Assembly: GCF_012922555.1 (NCBI RefSeq) | Contig: NZ_WIPK01000001.1 | Location: forward strand, 930,001-994,000 | Origin: Paraclostridium dentum | GTDB taxonomy: Bacteria > Bacillota > Clostridia > Peptostreptococcales > Peptostreptococcaceae | DNA length: 64,000 bases | Direction: 5' to 3' | Part shown: piece after piece, positions 27,058 to 36,838 of the stretch | How the letters are laid out: every line of letters starts with the position of its first letter | How positions within the stretch are numbered: position 1 is the first letter of the stretch | Notes under the pieces: model-generated | Told to the model about the DNA's origin: nothing | Database searches by the model: none | Seen by the model: only the letters and a program-made list of their open reading frames with translations | Translations under genes and position numbers: made by a program

Positions 27058-28927
27058 ACGTATTACTCCTCATTAAAATTTCAATAAATTCATTTAAAGA
27101 TGTACATTCACATAATCTATTGACTATGTCACTTTTTTTAGTACTTGAATGAATAAACGGGAACACATGTTTGTTTTCTTTAATTTCTGAGTTTAAACAT
27201 GCTATAAAAACTAATTTTACACTTGCACTCCCCCACTTTATTGCATCTTTTAATGTACATATTGCTATTGTATTTTTATTTTCACTTGAAATACAATGAG
27301 GAACAGCTACTAAATTTGATATTTCTGTTGATGATAAAGCTTCTCTTTTTAGTATAGAATCTTTATCAACTTTAGTTATATAATCATTTTTAACCATATC
27401 ATTGCAAATTAATTCGATAAGTTCTAATTTATCTTTTACTTGTAACTTATAATAAAAATTATTGTTAAATAATGATTTTAGATAACTTTGTAAGTAAATT
27501 TTATTTAATTCATCCTCTATATTTTGTATATCTATATCATCTAAAACATGGGACACATAAATTAGATTTTTATTTTTTAGTTTATCTTTGTCTATATTTA
27601 TAGTAGATATTATAAAATCAATTCCAACTAAATCTAATTTCTGTAAATAATGAAGTTGGTAACATCCAACAACTTCTATCTCAGGAAAATATCTTCTTAA
27701 CTTAGTTTTTATTAATTCAGAAGTTCCAATTCCAGTATTACATACTATAATCGATTTATAACTTATTTTTTGCTTTGCTCTTTCAATCGCAGTTGCAAAA
27801 TGTATAGCTATATATCCAATTTCATTAGAATTTATTTTTGTTTTTAAAATTCTTTCCAGTATACCTCCTAAATCTAGTGCATAATTAAACGCTTCAGGGT
27901 AATTCATTTTTACTTGATCTAGTATAAAATTTTCAACATCTATCTTTAGGTAATATCTGTGGTATGAATTCAGAATATGTTTTGTTAAATTTATTAATAA
28001 AGATTCATCTTCATATAAAGAAACTTTATACTTCATATCTATGTCTTTTAAAACATTTTCAACTATTTTTCTTACTTCATTTTCACTAAGATTTTGAGTT
28101 GAACTTTTTCCAGCTTCAATCAACTCATTCATATAATTTAGCTCTGTATCTTTTATTTCAATATCAAATTTATCTTTTATTTTAATTTTTAAATTTTCAT
28201 TAAATACAGAAACATCTGTTTCGGTCTTGTCTGAATAAAGCTTATCTGGATTGTAACCATTTATAGATCTATAACATGAAACTGTAATCATTTTTGTTAA
28301 ATAATTTATTTCATAATCATTTTTAAATATTTCTCTAGATAATAATTCTTTTTCAATAAACTTTTTTATAACATATATAAATTCATCATTTATAGGCTTT
28401 AAATCTATTGATAATGTAATTTCATTAGATCCTTCATCTTCAAAAAAATACTTTATACAACATCTTCGTATATTTTCTTCTGTACCTTCTAAATATAGTC
28501 CTTTATATGGTTTATATTTAAGGTTTATATCAAAATTATTAAGTAGCTCTTTTATATTTGTTATTTCATTTTGAAGAGTAGATCTACTTGTATATAACAT
28601 TTCTGATAGATCATCTAAGCTTATTGGATATTCTTTTAATATACTTCTAATTAAGTCTGACGTTCTTACTGAATTTTCTTTATTTGTCTGACTTATAGTT
28701 TTTACATATGCTTTAAATTCTTCATTAGAAAATATTAATAATTTATATCCTAATCCTTTAGCGGAATCAATTTTTGCCCCATATACTTCTAGCTCTTTAT
28801 TTATTAACTTTATATATCTCTTTATACTTCTTTCACTTACATTTAAATATTGAGCTAAGGAACTACTGGGAGTATAATCATCACTAGAGTTAAGATATGA
28901 TATAATCATTTTACTTTTCTCTTTCAT
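27047..28927 (-). CDS. BglG/MtlR-type PRD transcription regulator with EIIB- and EIIA-like domains
   Basis: A 626-aa regulator. It has N-terminal helix-turn-helix domains (about 1-120; SSSLAQYLNVSERSIKRYIK and a second HTH near 90), two PRD domains (about 170-390, with conserved His), an EIIB-like domain near 400-480 (IIVCNTGIGTSELIKTKL) and an EIIA domain at the C-terminus (VAVPHC with the phospho-His, near 535). This is the MtlR/ManR/LicR layout: a DNA-binding activator whose activity is set by PTS phosphorylation. It heads the operon for the PTS genes it probably controls. GGGAGG upstream of the ATG. Confidence 0.9.
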   Translation of the reverse strand: MKEKSKMIISYLNSSDDYTPSSSLAQYLNVSERSIKRYIKLINKELEVYGAKIDSAKGLGYKLLIFSNEEFKAYVKTISQTNKENSVRTSDLIRSILKEYPISLDDLSEMLYTSRSTLQNEITNIKELLNNFDINLKYKPYKGLYLEGTEENIRRCCIKYFFEDEGSNEITLSIDLKPINDEFIYVIKKFIEKELLSREIFKNDYEINYLTKMITVSCYRSINGYNPDKLYSDKTETDVSVFNENLKIKIKDKFDIEIKDTELNYMNELIEAGKSSTQNLSENEVRKIVENVLKDIDMKYKVSLYEDESLLINLTKHILNSYHRYYLKIDVENFILDQVKMNYPEAFNYALDLGGILERILKTKINSNEIGYIAIHFATAIERAKQKISYKSIIVCNTGIGTSELIKTKLRRYFPEIEVVGCYQLHYLQKLDLVGIDFIISTINIDKDKLKNKNLIYVSHVLDDIDIQNIEDELNKIYLQSYLKSLFNNNFYYKLQVKDKLELIELICNDMVKNDYITKVDKDSILKREALSSTEISNLVAVPHCISSENKNTIAICTLKDAIKWGSASVKLVFIACLNSEIKENKHVFPFIHSSTKKSDIVNRLCECTSLNEFIEILMRSNTYDS

Positions 28928-28980
28928 TTATTTACCTCCCTAAAATAATTATATTTTAAAAATTCGTTTTCCTTAATACA

Positions 28981-29010
28981 TATAATTGTCACTTGCAAGT
29001 GACAATTATA
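28981..29010. promoter_or_regulatory. Perfect 30-bp palindrome upstream of the PTS operon
   Basis: TATAATTGTCACTTG followed by its exact reverse complement, 54 bp upstream of the regulator gene and overlapping TATAAT and TTGCAA elements that could be promoter parts. Likely operator of the PTS regulator or of a global regulator. Confidence 0.65.
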
Positions 29011-29052
29011 CAATTTTCGAGTTTTTTTGCATTTTTAATTTACTTTAAGATT

Positions 29053-29093
29053 AAAAAAAGCTATCTATATACATTTAATATGATAGCTTTTTT
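29053..29093 (-). terminator. Terminator of the moaA gene
   Basis: AAAAAAAGCTATC, loop, GATAGCTTTTTT, 14 bp after the stop at 29107. Confidence 0.85.
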
Positions 29094-29106
29094 ATTTATT
29101 ATGTTT

Positions 29107-30063
29107 TTAACCACCTATTTGATTCATATTTCTTTTTGTATCACTCTTTTTATTTTCTATTAATTTATGTTTTTCTGGTTTTTCGTATATATACTTTTCT
29201 ATCAAATTAGTAAACTCATTCTCATTGTTTAAATACTCATTAATGTCTAACTCTTCACTAGAATGTAAACACAATTTTACTTTGCCATTAGAAGTCATTC
29301 TTATTCTATTACATTCACTACAAAACGAGCAACTCATAGGTGTAATTATTCCTACTTTTCCTTTTGAATTTTCAAGTTTATAATAAGATGCAACACTTTT
29401 TTCTTCATTTTTTATAGGTTTTAAGTTTTCTATTTTATTTAAAGCTTCTTTTAAATTGATATATCCATTTTTAAATATTTTTAAACCTTCTCCTATAGGC
29501 ATCAATTCTATAAATCTAACATCTATTTCCTTACATTTTGTTAAATTTATAAATTGATTTAGTTCATCATCATTTAATCCTTTTATTAAAACACAGTTTA
29601 TTTTTACTTTTATGCCTAATTCCACACATCTATCAATTGATTTTAATACTTCTTTTAAGTCTCCACCTCTAGTTATTTTTTTATATTTATCTTCATCTAG
29701 AGAGTCCAAACTTATATTAACTTTTTTTAATCCATTTTCTTTTAGCTTATCTATTTTTTCATAAAGACCTATAGCATTTGTCGTTATACATATATCATCT
29801 ATATTACAATTTTCTTTTGTATACTTTATAAGTTCTTGTAATTTATCATAGATAAGAGGTTCTCCACCTGTAAATCTTACCTTTTTTATGCCTAATTTTG
29901 AGAATCCTTTAATTATAAATTTATAATTTTCAAAACTTAATATATCATTTATATTCTTATCAAATTCAATTTTTTTAGGCATACAATAAATACACCTTAA
30001 ATTACATTTGTCGGTTAAAGAAATTCTTAAGTAGTCTATTTCTCTGTTATACTTGTCTATCAT
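29107..30063 (-). CDS. moaA: GTP 3',8-cyclase MoaA
   Basis: A 318-aa radical-SAM enzyme performing the first step of molybdopterin synthesis. The N-terminal cluster is C20-x3-C24-x2-C27 (CNLRCIYC), the C-terminal cluster is SCSFCSEC...C, and the chain ends in Gly-Gly (QIGG), as MoaA requires. The ATG at 30063 (GTGGAGTG upstream) is used; it overlaps the end of the mog gene by 17 bp, so the two are coupled. The cofactor would serve the xanthine-dehydrogenase-like enzyme at the other end of the window. The remaining moa/moe genes are not here. Confidence 0.95.
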   Translation of the reverse strand: MIDKYNREIDYLRISLTDKCNLRCIYCMPKKIEFDKNINDILSFENYKFIIKGFSKLGIKKVRFTGGEPLIYDKLQELIKYTKENCNIDDICITTNAIGLYEKIDKLKENGLKKVNISLDSLDEDKYKKITRGGDLKEVLKSIDRCVELGIKVKINCVLIKGLNDDELNQFINLTKCKEIDVRFIELMPIGEGLKIFKNGYINLKEALNKIENLKPIKNEEKSVASYYKLENSKGKVGIITPMSCSFCSECNRIRMTSNGKVKLCLHSSEELDINEYLNNENEFTNLIEKYIYEKPEKHKLIENKKSDTKRNMNQIGG

Positions 30064-30547
30064 TTGCACACTCCACAGCTTCACCTTTTAGTATATCTAT
30101 CCCATGTCCTATGGTATCTATTACAAATTCGATGCTTTCTATCGCTCCTTTAGGACTTCCTGGTAAATTTATTATAACCGTATTTTGTCTTATCCCACTT
30201 ACACCTCTGCTAAGCATTGCTCTCTTAGTTATTTTACAAGATTCCATTCTTATGTATTCACTAATTCCCGGAATCTCCCTTTCAATAACTTCCTTTGTAG
30301 CTTCTGGAGTTATATCTCTTTTAGAAAATCCAGTTCCTCCATTAGTTAATATCAAATCTACATCTAAATCACATAATTTTATAATTTCATTTTTTAGCAT
30401 TTCTTTATCGTCAGGAATCATAGTGTAATATTTAACTTCATATTCTTCTTTGCCATTTATAAAATCAGCAAGCTTTTTTCCTGTTATATCTTCTCTTTTA
30501 CCCATAGAACCTTTGTCACTTAAAGTTATTATCGCTACATTAAACAT
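30047..30547 (-). CDS. Molybdopterin adenylyltransferase, MogA/MoaB family
   Basis: A 166-aa MoCF-domain protein with NGGTGFSKRD (69-78), the AMP/molybdopterin loop, and a second GSPKGA loop near 127. It adenylates molybdopterin before molybdenum insertion. The sequence alone does not separate Mog from MoaB. GAGGTGG lies upstream of the ATG. First gene of the mog-moaA operon. Confidence 0.9.
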   Translation of the reverse strand: MFNVAIITLSDKGSMGKREDITGKKLADFINGKEEYEVKYYTMIPDDKEMLKNEIIKLCDLDVDLILTNGGTGFSKRDITPEATKEVIEREIPGISEYIRMESCKITKRAMLSRGVSGIRQNTVIINLPGSPKGAIESIEFVIDTIGHGIDILKGEAVECANDRQV

Positions 30548-30638
30548 ATATCCACCTCTTTAAATCTCTTATGTATATACATAATTCTACCATATATTTT
30601 TTATGTTAGATAGTAACCTCTTTTAATATCTTTAAGTT

Positions 30639-30678
30639 AAAAAAGCAGTTACATAAAATTTTATGTAACTGCTTTTTT
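30639..30678 (-). terminator. Terminator of the ldcA gene
   Basis: A perfect 40-bp palindrome with half-site AAAAAAGCAGTTACATAAAA, abutting the stop at 30679. Confidence 0.9.
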
Positions 30679-31608
30679 CTATCTACTAAAATATATATTT
30701 TTATTTGTAGCATCTAATTTGCAATTTACTCCTAAAGGTATACTTATCATTGGATTACAATGTCCTGATTGCAAGTTGTATATACAAGGTTTATTGTACT
30801 TTTTAACTCTATCTGATAGTAAATCATATAACTCATAATCATCAGCTTTTTCTTTTTTGCAATCTTCAAAATCTCCAAATATAATACCTCTGCAATCTTT
30901 AAATTTATCTCCTAATTCTAATTGTGTAAGCATTCTATCTATTCTATAGATTTGTTCTCCAACTTCTTCTATAAACAAAATTTTATCTTTAGTATCAATC
31001 TCATATTTAGTTCCCATAGTACTTGCTATCAACGATAAATTGCCACCTATTATTTTTCCTTCTGTAACTCCTTCTACTATAGTATATAATTCTTCTCCCA
31101 TAGGATTTTCTATAGCTAAGGTATCTTTCATATTAATCATATTTTTAAAAGAATTGTAAGTAAAGTCATGCCAGTTTGGTGATGTTGATGCCATTATTCC
31201 ATGGTAAGTTACCAAATTACAATATTGATTAAAAGCTATATGAAGTGCAGTTATATCTGAGTACCCAATAAATACTTTTGGATTTGCTTTTATAATATCA
31301 TAGTTTATTTTATCAAGTATTCTAGGTGTTCCATATCCACCCCTAAGACATAAAATCCCATCAACTTCTTTGTCGTTAAACATTGTTTCTATATCTTTAA
31401 CTCTTGTATTGTCATCACCTGCTAAATATCCTTTATAGCTTAGATAGCAAGTGTCTCCCATTTTTACTTTATATCCAAAACTTTCAATGGTTCTTTTTAT
31501 TTTGTCAATTTCAAAGTTTAAAGAATCCTTGCTCTCAGGTTTATAAGGACTTGATGGTGCTATTATTCCTATTGTATCACCTTTTTTTAACTGTTTTGGA
31601 AATATCAT
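30679..31608 (-). CDS. ldcA: S66 family LD-carboxypeptidase
   Basis: A 309-aa serine peptidase of family S66 (LdcA/MccF). Marks are the N-terminal GDTIGIIAPSSP, LRGGYG near 88, GYSDIT with the nucleophile Ser near 113, and the C-terminal Glu/His region around FEDCKKE and QSGHCNP. LdcA removes the terminal D-Ala from cytoplasmic murein tetrapeptides. It starts 6 bp after alr ends, so peptide trimming and D-Ala metabolism share a transcript. A microcin-immunity (MccF) role is the alternative. Confidence 0.88.
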   Translation of the reverse strand: MIFPKQLKKGDTIGIIAPSSPYKPESKDSLNFEIDKIKRTIESFGYKVKMGDTCYLSYKGYLAGDDNTRVKDIETMFNDKEVDGILCLRGGYGTPRILDKINYDIIKANPKVFIGYSDITALHIAFNQYCNLVTYHGIMASTSPNWHDFTYNSFKNMINMKDTLAIENPMGEELYTIVEGVTEGKIIGGNLSLIASTMGTKYEIDTKDKILFIEEVGEQIYRIDRMLTQLELGDKFKDCRGIIFGDFEDCKKEKADDYELYDLLSDRVKKYNKPCIYNLQSGHCNPMISIPLGVNCKLDATNKNIYFSR

Positions 31609-31614
31609 AATTAA

Positions 31615-32751
31615 TCATCCCCCCATTATATAATTTAAACTTTTTATTATTTTATTATTTTTTAAATAAACTTTATCAACTCTTCTTGACGTTAATACAA
31701 GTATTTCATTTCTATTTGTATCACATAAGTTTGCAATCTCTAAAATATTAGGTCCATTTTTTCCATAAAAGACAACATCTTTTTCATAATCACTTTCATT
31801 TATACCACTTATATCTATAATCATTTGATCCATACAAATTTTACCTATTATATTGCATTTTTTATTATTTACATATACATAACCTTTATTTGATAGACAT
31901 CTTGGTATTCCATCTGCATATCCACACGGTATAATACCTACATTCATATCTTTATTTGCTATATATGAATAATCATAGCTTACACCTTCTCCTTTAAGAA
32001 GTCTTTTCACTTGTATTATTTTTGATTTAAATGTAATAGCTTCACACAAATTTAAATTTGATTTGCGGCTATTATATCCATATATACTAGATCCAACCCT
32101 AACCATATTTAAATGGAAATCCTCATAAGCTACCATACCTATACTGTCACATATATGCTTTATAGGTATATCTTTATATTTTAAAATTTCATCTAATATG
32201 TTTTTAAACTTATTGAATTGTTCATAATCAGATATCTTATCTTTAAGTGCTAAATGGGAGAAAATTCCTTCAACAAATATATGATCTAAATTTATAATAT
32301 CTTTTATATCTTCAATAGTAGATTCATTAATTTTAAATCCTAATCGATTAAATCCTGTATCTATTTTTATATGAATCTTACCTTTAATATTTTTTGTCTT
32401 GCAAATAACATTAATTATATTAGCTTGCTTAGTTGAAAACACTGTAATTGTTATGTTTCTTTCAATAGCCAGCTCCAAGTAATTATCTGGAACATATCCC
32501 ATTACTAAAATGGGTAAATCTATATTATTTTCTCTTAATTCAAAAGCTTCACTTATAGCTGCAACACATATATAATCTACATTTTCTTTATCTATATTTT
32601 TACATAATTCAACTGCTCCATGCCCATATGCATCTGCTTTAACTACTATAGCTAATTTTGTATTTTTTGAAATATATTTTTTTATCTCACATATATTTTT
32701 ATTTATTATATCTAAATCAATCTCTAAGTAAGTTTCTCTTGTTAAATTCAT
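31615..32751 (-). CDS. alr: Alanine racemase
   Basis: A 378-aa fold-type III PLP enzyme interconverting L- and D-alanine. The PLP Lys is K38 in VVKADAYGHG, the second catalytic Tyr is in the GEGVSYDYSY region near 270, and the CMDQMIID block near 312 is the usual C-terminal marker. GGAGGAAG lies upstream of the ATG. Operon with ldcA. It is divergent from dppA across a 137-bp gap. Confidence 0.95.
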   Translation of the reverse strand: MNLTRETYLEIDLDIINKNICEIKKYISKNTKLAIVVKADAYGHGAVELCKNIDKENVDYICVAAISEAFELRENNIDLPILVMGYVPDNYLELAIERNITITVFSTKQANIINVICKTKNIKGKIHIKIDTGFNRLGFKINESTIEDIKDIINLDHIFVEGIFSHLALKDKISDYEQFNKFKNILDEILKYKDIPIKHICDSIGMVAYEDFHLNMVRVGSSIYGYNSRKSNLNLCEAITFKSKIIQVKRLLKGEGVSYDYSYIANKDMNVGIIPCGYADGIPRCLSNKGYVYVNNKKCNIIGKICMDQMIIDISGINESDYEKDVVFYGKNGPNILEIANLCDTNRNEILVLTSRRVDKVYLKNNKIIKSLNYIMGG

Positions 32752-32888
32752 AAGCTTCCTCCATTAATATGCTTTTTATATGTATATTTTTAAATTTAAA
32801 TAACTATATCTATTATATGAAAATTAAAATTATTAATAGACAGTCCTCTTAATAATTTTAATTTTAATAAAGATTAGGGGGAGATTTT

Positions 32889-33686
32889 ATGAGAGTATAT
32901 ATAAGCGCTGATATAGAAGGTACGTGCGGAATTGTAAATTGGGAGGAAACTAACCTTAATTGTGTTCATTCAGAATATCATAGAACTCAGATGACTAAAG
33001 AGGTTAAATCAGCTTGTGATGGAGCCAACAAAAATAATTGTGATTTTATTTTAGTAAAAGATGCTCATGATAGCGCTCGAAATATTAATCCAGCTTTACT
33101 TCCTACAAATGTAAGCTTAGTTAGAGGATGGACTAATGGTCCTCTTATTATGATGTCAGGTATTGATCCTACTTTTGATGCAACTCTTTTTATAGGATAT
33201 CATAGTGGAGCTAGTCAAGATGGGAACCCACTTTCTCATACAATGAATAGTTCTAAATATGATTATGTAAAGATAAATGATGAAATCGCAACAGAATTTA
33301 TGGTAAATGCATATACAAGTGCTTACTTTAATGTTCCTGTAGCATTTTTAAGTGGAGATGAACTGCTTTGTAAAAATGCTAAAAAACTAAATCCAAATAT
33401 AGTAACAGTTCCTGTATCAAAAGGAATTGGAAATGCATCTATCTCTATACATCCAGATATAGCTTTAAAAAATATAAAAGATGGTGTTGAGCAAGCTCTA
33501 TCAGGTGATCTTTCTAGACATATAATAAAACTCCCTGATTTCTTTGACATAGAAATCAAATTTAAAAATCACTATGATGCTTATAAAGCTTCTTTCTATC
33601 CAAAATGTAAATTAATAAATACTCAAACAATATCTTTTTCAACAGATGATTATTATGAATTTTTAAGAATGTTTTTATTTATTTAA
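32889..33686 (+). CDS. dppA: D-aminopeptidase, M55 family (DppA)
   Basis: A 265-aa zinc peptidase with the M55 ligands: D8 and E10 in ISADIEGTCG, a His in KDAHDS near 60, GYHSGA near 103, and SGDE near 154. B. subtilis DppA cleaves D-Ala-D-Ala and other D-amino-acid peptides. GGGGGAG lies upstream of the ATG. Divergent from alr-ldcA, so the three form a D-amino-acid and murein-peptide recycling locus. Confidence 0.92.
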   Translation: MRVYISADIEGTCGIVNWEETNLNCVHSEYHRTQMTKEVKSACDGANKNNCDFILVKDAHDSARNINPALLPTNVSLVRGWTNGPLIMMSGIDPTFDATLFIGYHSGASQDGNPLSHTMNSSKYDYVKINDEIATEFMVNAYTSAYFNVPVAFLSGDELLCKNAKKLNPNIVTVPVSKGIGNASISIHPDIALKNIKDGVEQALSGDLSRHIIKLPDFFDIEIKFKNHYDAYKASFYPKCKLINTQTISFSTDDYYEFLRMFLFI

Positions 33687-33687
33687 A

Positions 33688-33731
33688 AAAAGTGCTAATG
33701 ATAATTAAATTTAATTATCATTAGCACTTTT
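33688..33731. terminator. Shared terminator of dppA and flavodoxin genes
   Basis: A 21-bp perfect stem (33688-33708/33711-33731) with T-runs both ways. It overlaps the last codons of the flavodoxin gene. Confidence 0.85.
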
Positions 33732-34265
33732 ATACACATTTATTTTATCTATCAATTCTTTTATAGATTTTTTATCAGTTAAGTCTATTTTTTCTTCAAA
33801 TCCCCTTAAAACAACTTTATCATCTTCTGTTAAATCTGATTTAGTCTTTTTGTCTATCATGCTTTTTAGTGCTTTCATCATAATTTTGTCTATGAAGCTT
33901 AGTGAACTATAATCTAATCCCCCTTTAAAATTGTAAAATCCAACATTTTTTTCTTCTATATTTTTAAAATTATTTTTTATTAATGATTCTTTTCTATTTT
34001 CACTTATACTTTCCATTCCAACTGAAAAAATATAAATATTCTTATCTTTTATTTTATTATAATTTTGATCAATAAAGTTTAATCCATTTATTTTTCCCCT
34101 ATATATGCCACCTCCAAATATTATAGTTTCATATTCGTCTAAATGTTTTGACCTTATATCTGAAATTTCATATAAATCTGCATCTAACTTCAAAGCAATC
34201 CATCCTGCATATTTTTTGGTACTACCATATTTAGTTTTATATATTACTGCAATTTTTTTACTCAT
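33711..34265 (-). CDS. Flavodoxin-domain protein (HemG/Flavodoxin_5-like)
   Basis: A 184-aa flavoprotein with the FMN phosphate loop YKTKYGSTKKYA near residues 9-20 and FGGGIYRGKING near 51-62. The family includes menaquinone-dependent protoporphyrinogen oxidase HemG. Without heme genes nearby a general FMN electron carrier or oxidoreductase is as likely. GAGGTG upstream of the ATG. Its C-terminal end is encoded inside the shared terminator. Confidence 0.8.
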   Translation of the reverse strand: MSKKIAVIYKTKYGSTKKYAGWIALKLDADLYEISDIRSKHLDEYETIIFGGGIYRGKINGLNFIDQNYNKIKDKNIYIFSVGMESISENRKESLIKNNFKNIEEKNVGFYNFKGGLDYSSLSFIDKIMMKALKSMIDKKTKSDLTEDDKVVLRGFEEKIDLTDKKSIKELIDKINVYKSANDN

Positions 34266-34332
34266 ATAAACACCTCATCTTACAGTTATTTCTTCTTATA
34301 TATACTTATATGACTCATTTGTTCATTTTCCT

Positions 34333-35556
34333 TTAATTATTTTTCATACTCTTTTTTATCATCATCATCGTAACCATTCCAAAAGTAGCAACTGTTGCAA
34401 CAATCATCCATCCTACAAATATATTGTATTTTTCTATCATATCACCCATAATCATAGGTCCTATTGCAAATCCGATTCCTGATATTAAAGGTAATATCGA
34501 ACTTATTCTTCCTCTATGTGATGCTGGAGTGTTATTCGCAATAAACGTTCCTTGATTTATAACTATTAAAATTTCTCCTATTGTCATTAAAAATACACCT
34601 ATAAAAAATAAAACTACGGTATTTACTATTCCAAACATAAAAAATGCAATTGCATAAAATAACCCTCCAATAGACATAGCTTTTAATACATTCATTTTTG
34701 TTGTTAAAGATGTAATTATAGGTGTAAATACTATAACTACTACTCCATTTATTCCACCTAGCAATCCATAAAGTTTTGCTCCATTTGATCCAAATAAATC
34801 TTCTAACTGTATCGGTAATGCAAACCCCCACTGTGAATATGAAAAATAGTACATCAATACTCCTAAAGAAAAGAATATTAGTGTAGGTCTTTGAATCAAA
34901 ACTTTAAATGCAGAACCTTCTACCTTTTGTTCTAAATCACTTAAAATCTCTTCGTTTTCATAATTTTCATCATTTACTTTTCGTTCTTTTACAAATAAAA
35001 TTATTAAGGCTAATGCTATTAAAGTGGTAATTCCATCTCCTATAAATATAAGTGGTAAGTAATTTTCATATAAAAGTCCCCCTAATATAGGTCCTATGCA
35101 AAACCCTATATTGCTTCCCATGTATAAAAGAGAATACGAAGCTTTTCTATTTTTATATGTTGTTATATCTGCATTTAAAGCTTCAAATGCAGGTGATGAA
35201 ATTGAATATAGACAAGATGACAAAATCATTATTTTTGCCATTGTTATCGAAGGTTTCATAAACCCACAAGCTATAAGTGTTAAGGCTCCAAGAAACTGAC
35301 AAATAATTATAACTTTTCTTCTTCCTATCGTATCTGCTAATTTCCCTCCAAATATCATTGCAGGTGCTTGAAATGCAGATAGTATTGTTATAAACATACC
35401 TGCTTCAGATACTGATAACCCAATTTTTTGAGTTAAAATTAAAGCCATTAAAGGATGTACAAAAGCCCCTAAACTATTTACAATCCTTCCAATAAACAAA
35501 ACATATACTTCTTTTGACAAGCCATCATATGTTTTTAACAAATTGTTAATTCTCAT
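34333..35556 (-). CDS. Major facilitator superfamily exporter
   Basis: A 407-aa 12-TM transporter. The MFS motif A variant GGKLADTIGRRK is in the loop after helix 2 (near 70-81), and the N-terminal half ends in GPILGGLLYENY, close to the antiporter motif C found in drug exporters. Substrate unknown. ATG at 35556 is used, with GGAGGG upstream; a GTG five codons earlier overlaps that site. It stands alone. Confidence 0.85.
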   Translation of the reverse strand: MRINNLLKTYDGLSKEVYVLFIGRIVNSLGAFVHPLMALILTQKIGLSVSEAGMFITILSAFQAPAMIFGGKLADTIGRRKVIIICQFLGALTLIACGFMKPSITMAKIMILSSCLYSISSPAFEALNADITTYKNRKASYSLLYMGSNIGFCIGPILGGLLYENYLPLIFIGDGITTLIALALIILFVKERKVNDENYENEEILSDLEQKVEGSAFKVLIQRPTLIFFSLGVLMYYFSYSQWGFALPIQLEDLFGSNGAKLYGLLGGINGVVVIVFTPIITSLTTKMNVLKAMSIGGLFYAIAFFMFGIVNTVVLFFIGVFLMTIGEILIVINQGTFIANNTPASHRGRISSILPLISGIGFAIGPMIMGDMIEKYNIFVGWMIVATVATFGMVTMMMIKKSMKNN

Positions 35557-35680
35557 AGCATCCCTCCTCACAAATTGTTTTATACTATATAATTATATTA
35601 CTTCCAGCTCATATAAAACCACTTTTAAAATAAACTACTTTAATAAATTCGCAATTTTCCAAATATTATAAAAACAAAAT

Positions 35681-35718
35681 AAGTCATATTAAAATATTCA
35701 ATCTATTTAATATGACTT
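35681..35718 (-). terminator. Hairpin after the EamA gene
   Basis: AAGTCATATTAAA/TTTAATATGACTT stem with a 12-nt loop, 11 bp from the stop at 35729; no strong T-run. Confidence 0.6.
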
Positions 35719-35728
35719 ACCTAATGTT

Positions 35729-36625
35729 TTATTCAGCTTCATTAAGCTCTAACGAATCTTCTGTTTTAAATAAAAATGCTAATTTTGTTTCTGCACAAAT
35801 AATAGCTATGAATATAAATAAACTTCCCAAAATCATTCTAAGCGTTATTATTTCCTTTGCTATTATTACAGAAAAAAGCATTCCAAATATTGCTTCAGTG
35901 GATAATAATATTGCTGTTTTAGTTCCATCAACTTTAGTTTGGCATATAGTTTGCCCAAGAAAACATATAGTTGTATTGAATATACCTAAAAATAGCACAG
36001 ATCCTATAGTTGAACTGTTTATAGTAGTACTTGATTCTCCTGCAAAAACCTGTAATATCAACGATAGTAAAAATGCTGTTGCCATTTGTATACATGTAAG
36101 TACGACAGGATCGTGTTTTTTTGTAAATTCACTAGTTAAAAATATATGCATAGCAAACCCAACTGCACATATTAATGTTAGTCCATCTCCAAAACTTATA
36201 CGAAAATCTGACTCCAATGAAATTATTCCTATTCCTATAAGTGCAATTAAACTACTTATAATTCCTATTTTTTCTATCTTTCGTTTATATAAAATACATC
36301 CTACAAATGGTACCATTACAACATTTGCAGCTGTTAAAAATGCACTTTTTGCTGAAGTTGTATATTTCAATCCAAACGTCTGAAAAGAAAATGCTATAAA
36401 TAAAAATATACCAAGTAATACCCCTGAAATAATATCTTTTTTATTTATATTTATAAGTTTTTTAAAGAATATTACACTTATTAAAAGTGCACCTATAAAA
36501 AACCTACCTGTCATTAATTGAAATGGAGTAAGTCCATTTTCCAACCCAAGCTGAGTTGCTACAAATCCACTTCCCCAAATTAGAGATACTAATAATAATC
36601 CAATTTCTCCACTATACTTTTTTAT
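35729..36625 (-). CDS. EamA/DMT family transporter with apparent ATA start codon
   Basis: A 10-TM drug/metabolite transporter with two EamA repeats. The family N-terminus reads IKKYSGEIGLLLVSLIWGSG and is encoded from 36625, preceded at 6 nt by GGAGGGGG. The codon where ATG should stand is ATA, and no ATG, GTG or TTG occurs in frame before the TTG at 36544, which would delete the whole first membrane helix and has no RBS. I therefore place the start at the ATA (298 aa). Options are true AUA initiation, a start-codon mutation that weakens or silences the gene, or a base-call error. The rest of the frame is intact. Confidence 0.75.
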   Translation of the reverse strand: MKKYSGEIGLLLVSLIWGSGFVATQLGLENGLTPFQLMTGRFFIGALLISVIFFKKLININKKDIISGVLLGIFLFIAFSFQTFGLKYTTSAKSAFLTAANVVMVPFVGCILYKRKIEKIGIISSLIALIGIGIISLESDFRISFGDGLTLICAVGFAMHIFLTSEFTKKHDPVVLTCIQMATAFLLSLILQVFAGESSTTINSSTIGSVLFLGIFNTTICFLGQTICQTKVDGTKTAILLSTEAIFGMLFSVIIAKEIITLRMILGSLFIFIAIICAETKLAFLFKTEDSLELNEAE

Positions 36626-36838
36626 AACAAACCCCCTCCTTTTTTACCCACTTATATTATTATATTATTTATTTAGTACTTTTTCTATAATCTATAAAAA
36701 TTTTATGTATAAATTTTCATAATTGTAAAAAATTTCGCCTATTTATATAATTAGATTAAAATTATTCATATTTTTGATGTGTGTAATATTTTAGAAAATA
36801 TAAAACTTTCGACGTTTTTTGCTATCTATTTACATATT

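Noticed and set aside
35712-36383. Long plus-strand frame opposite the EamA gene
   Set aside because: It is the antisense shadow of a clearly conserved transporter and has no RBS.
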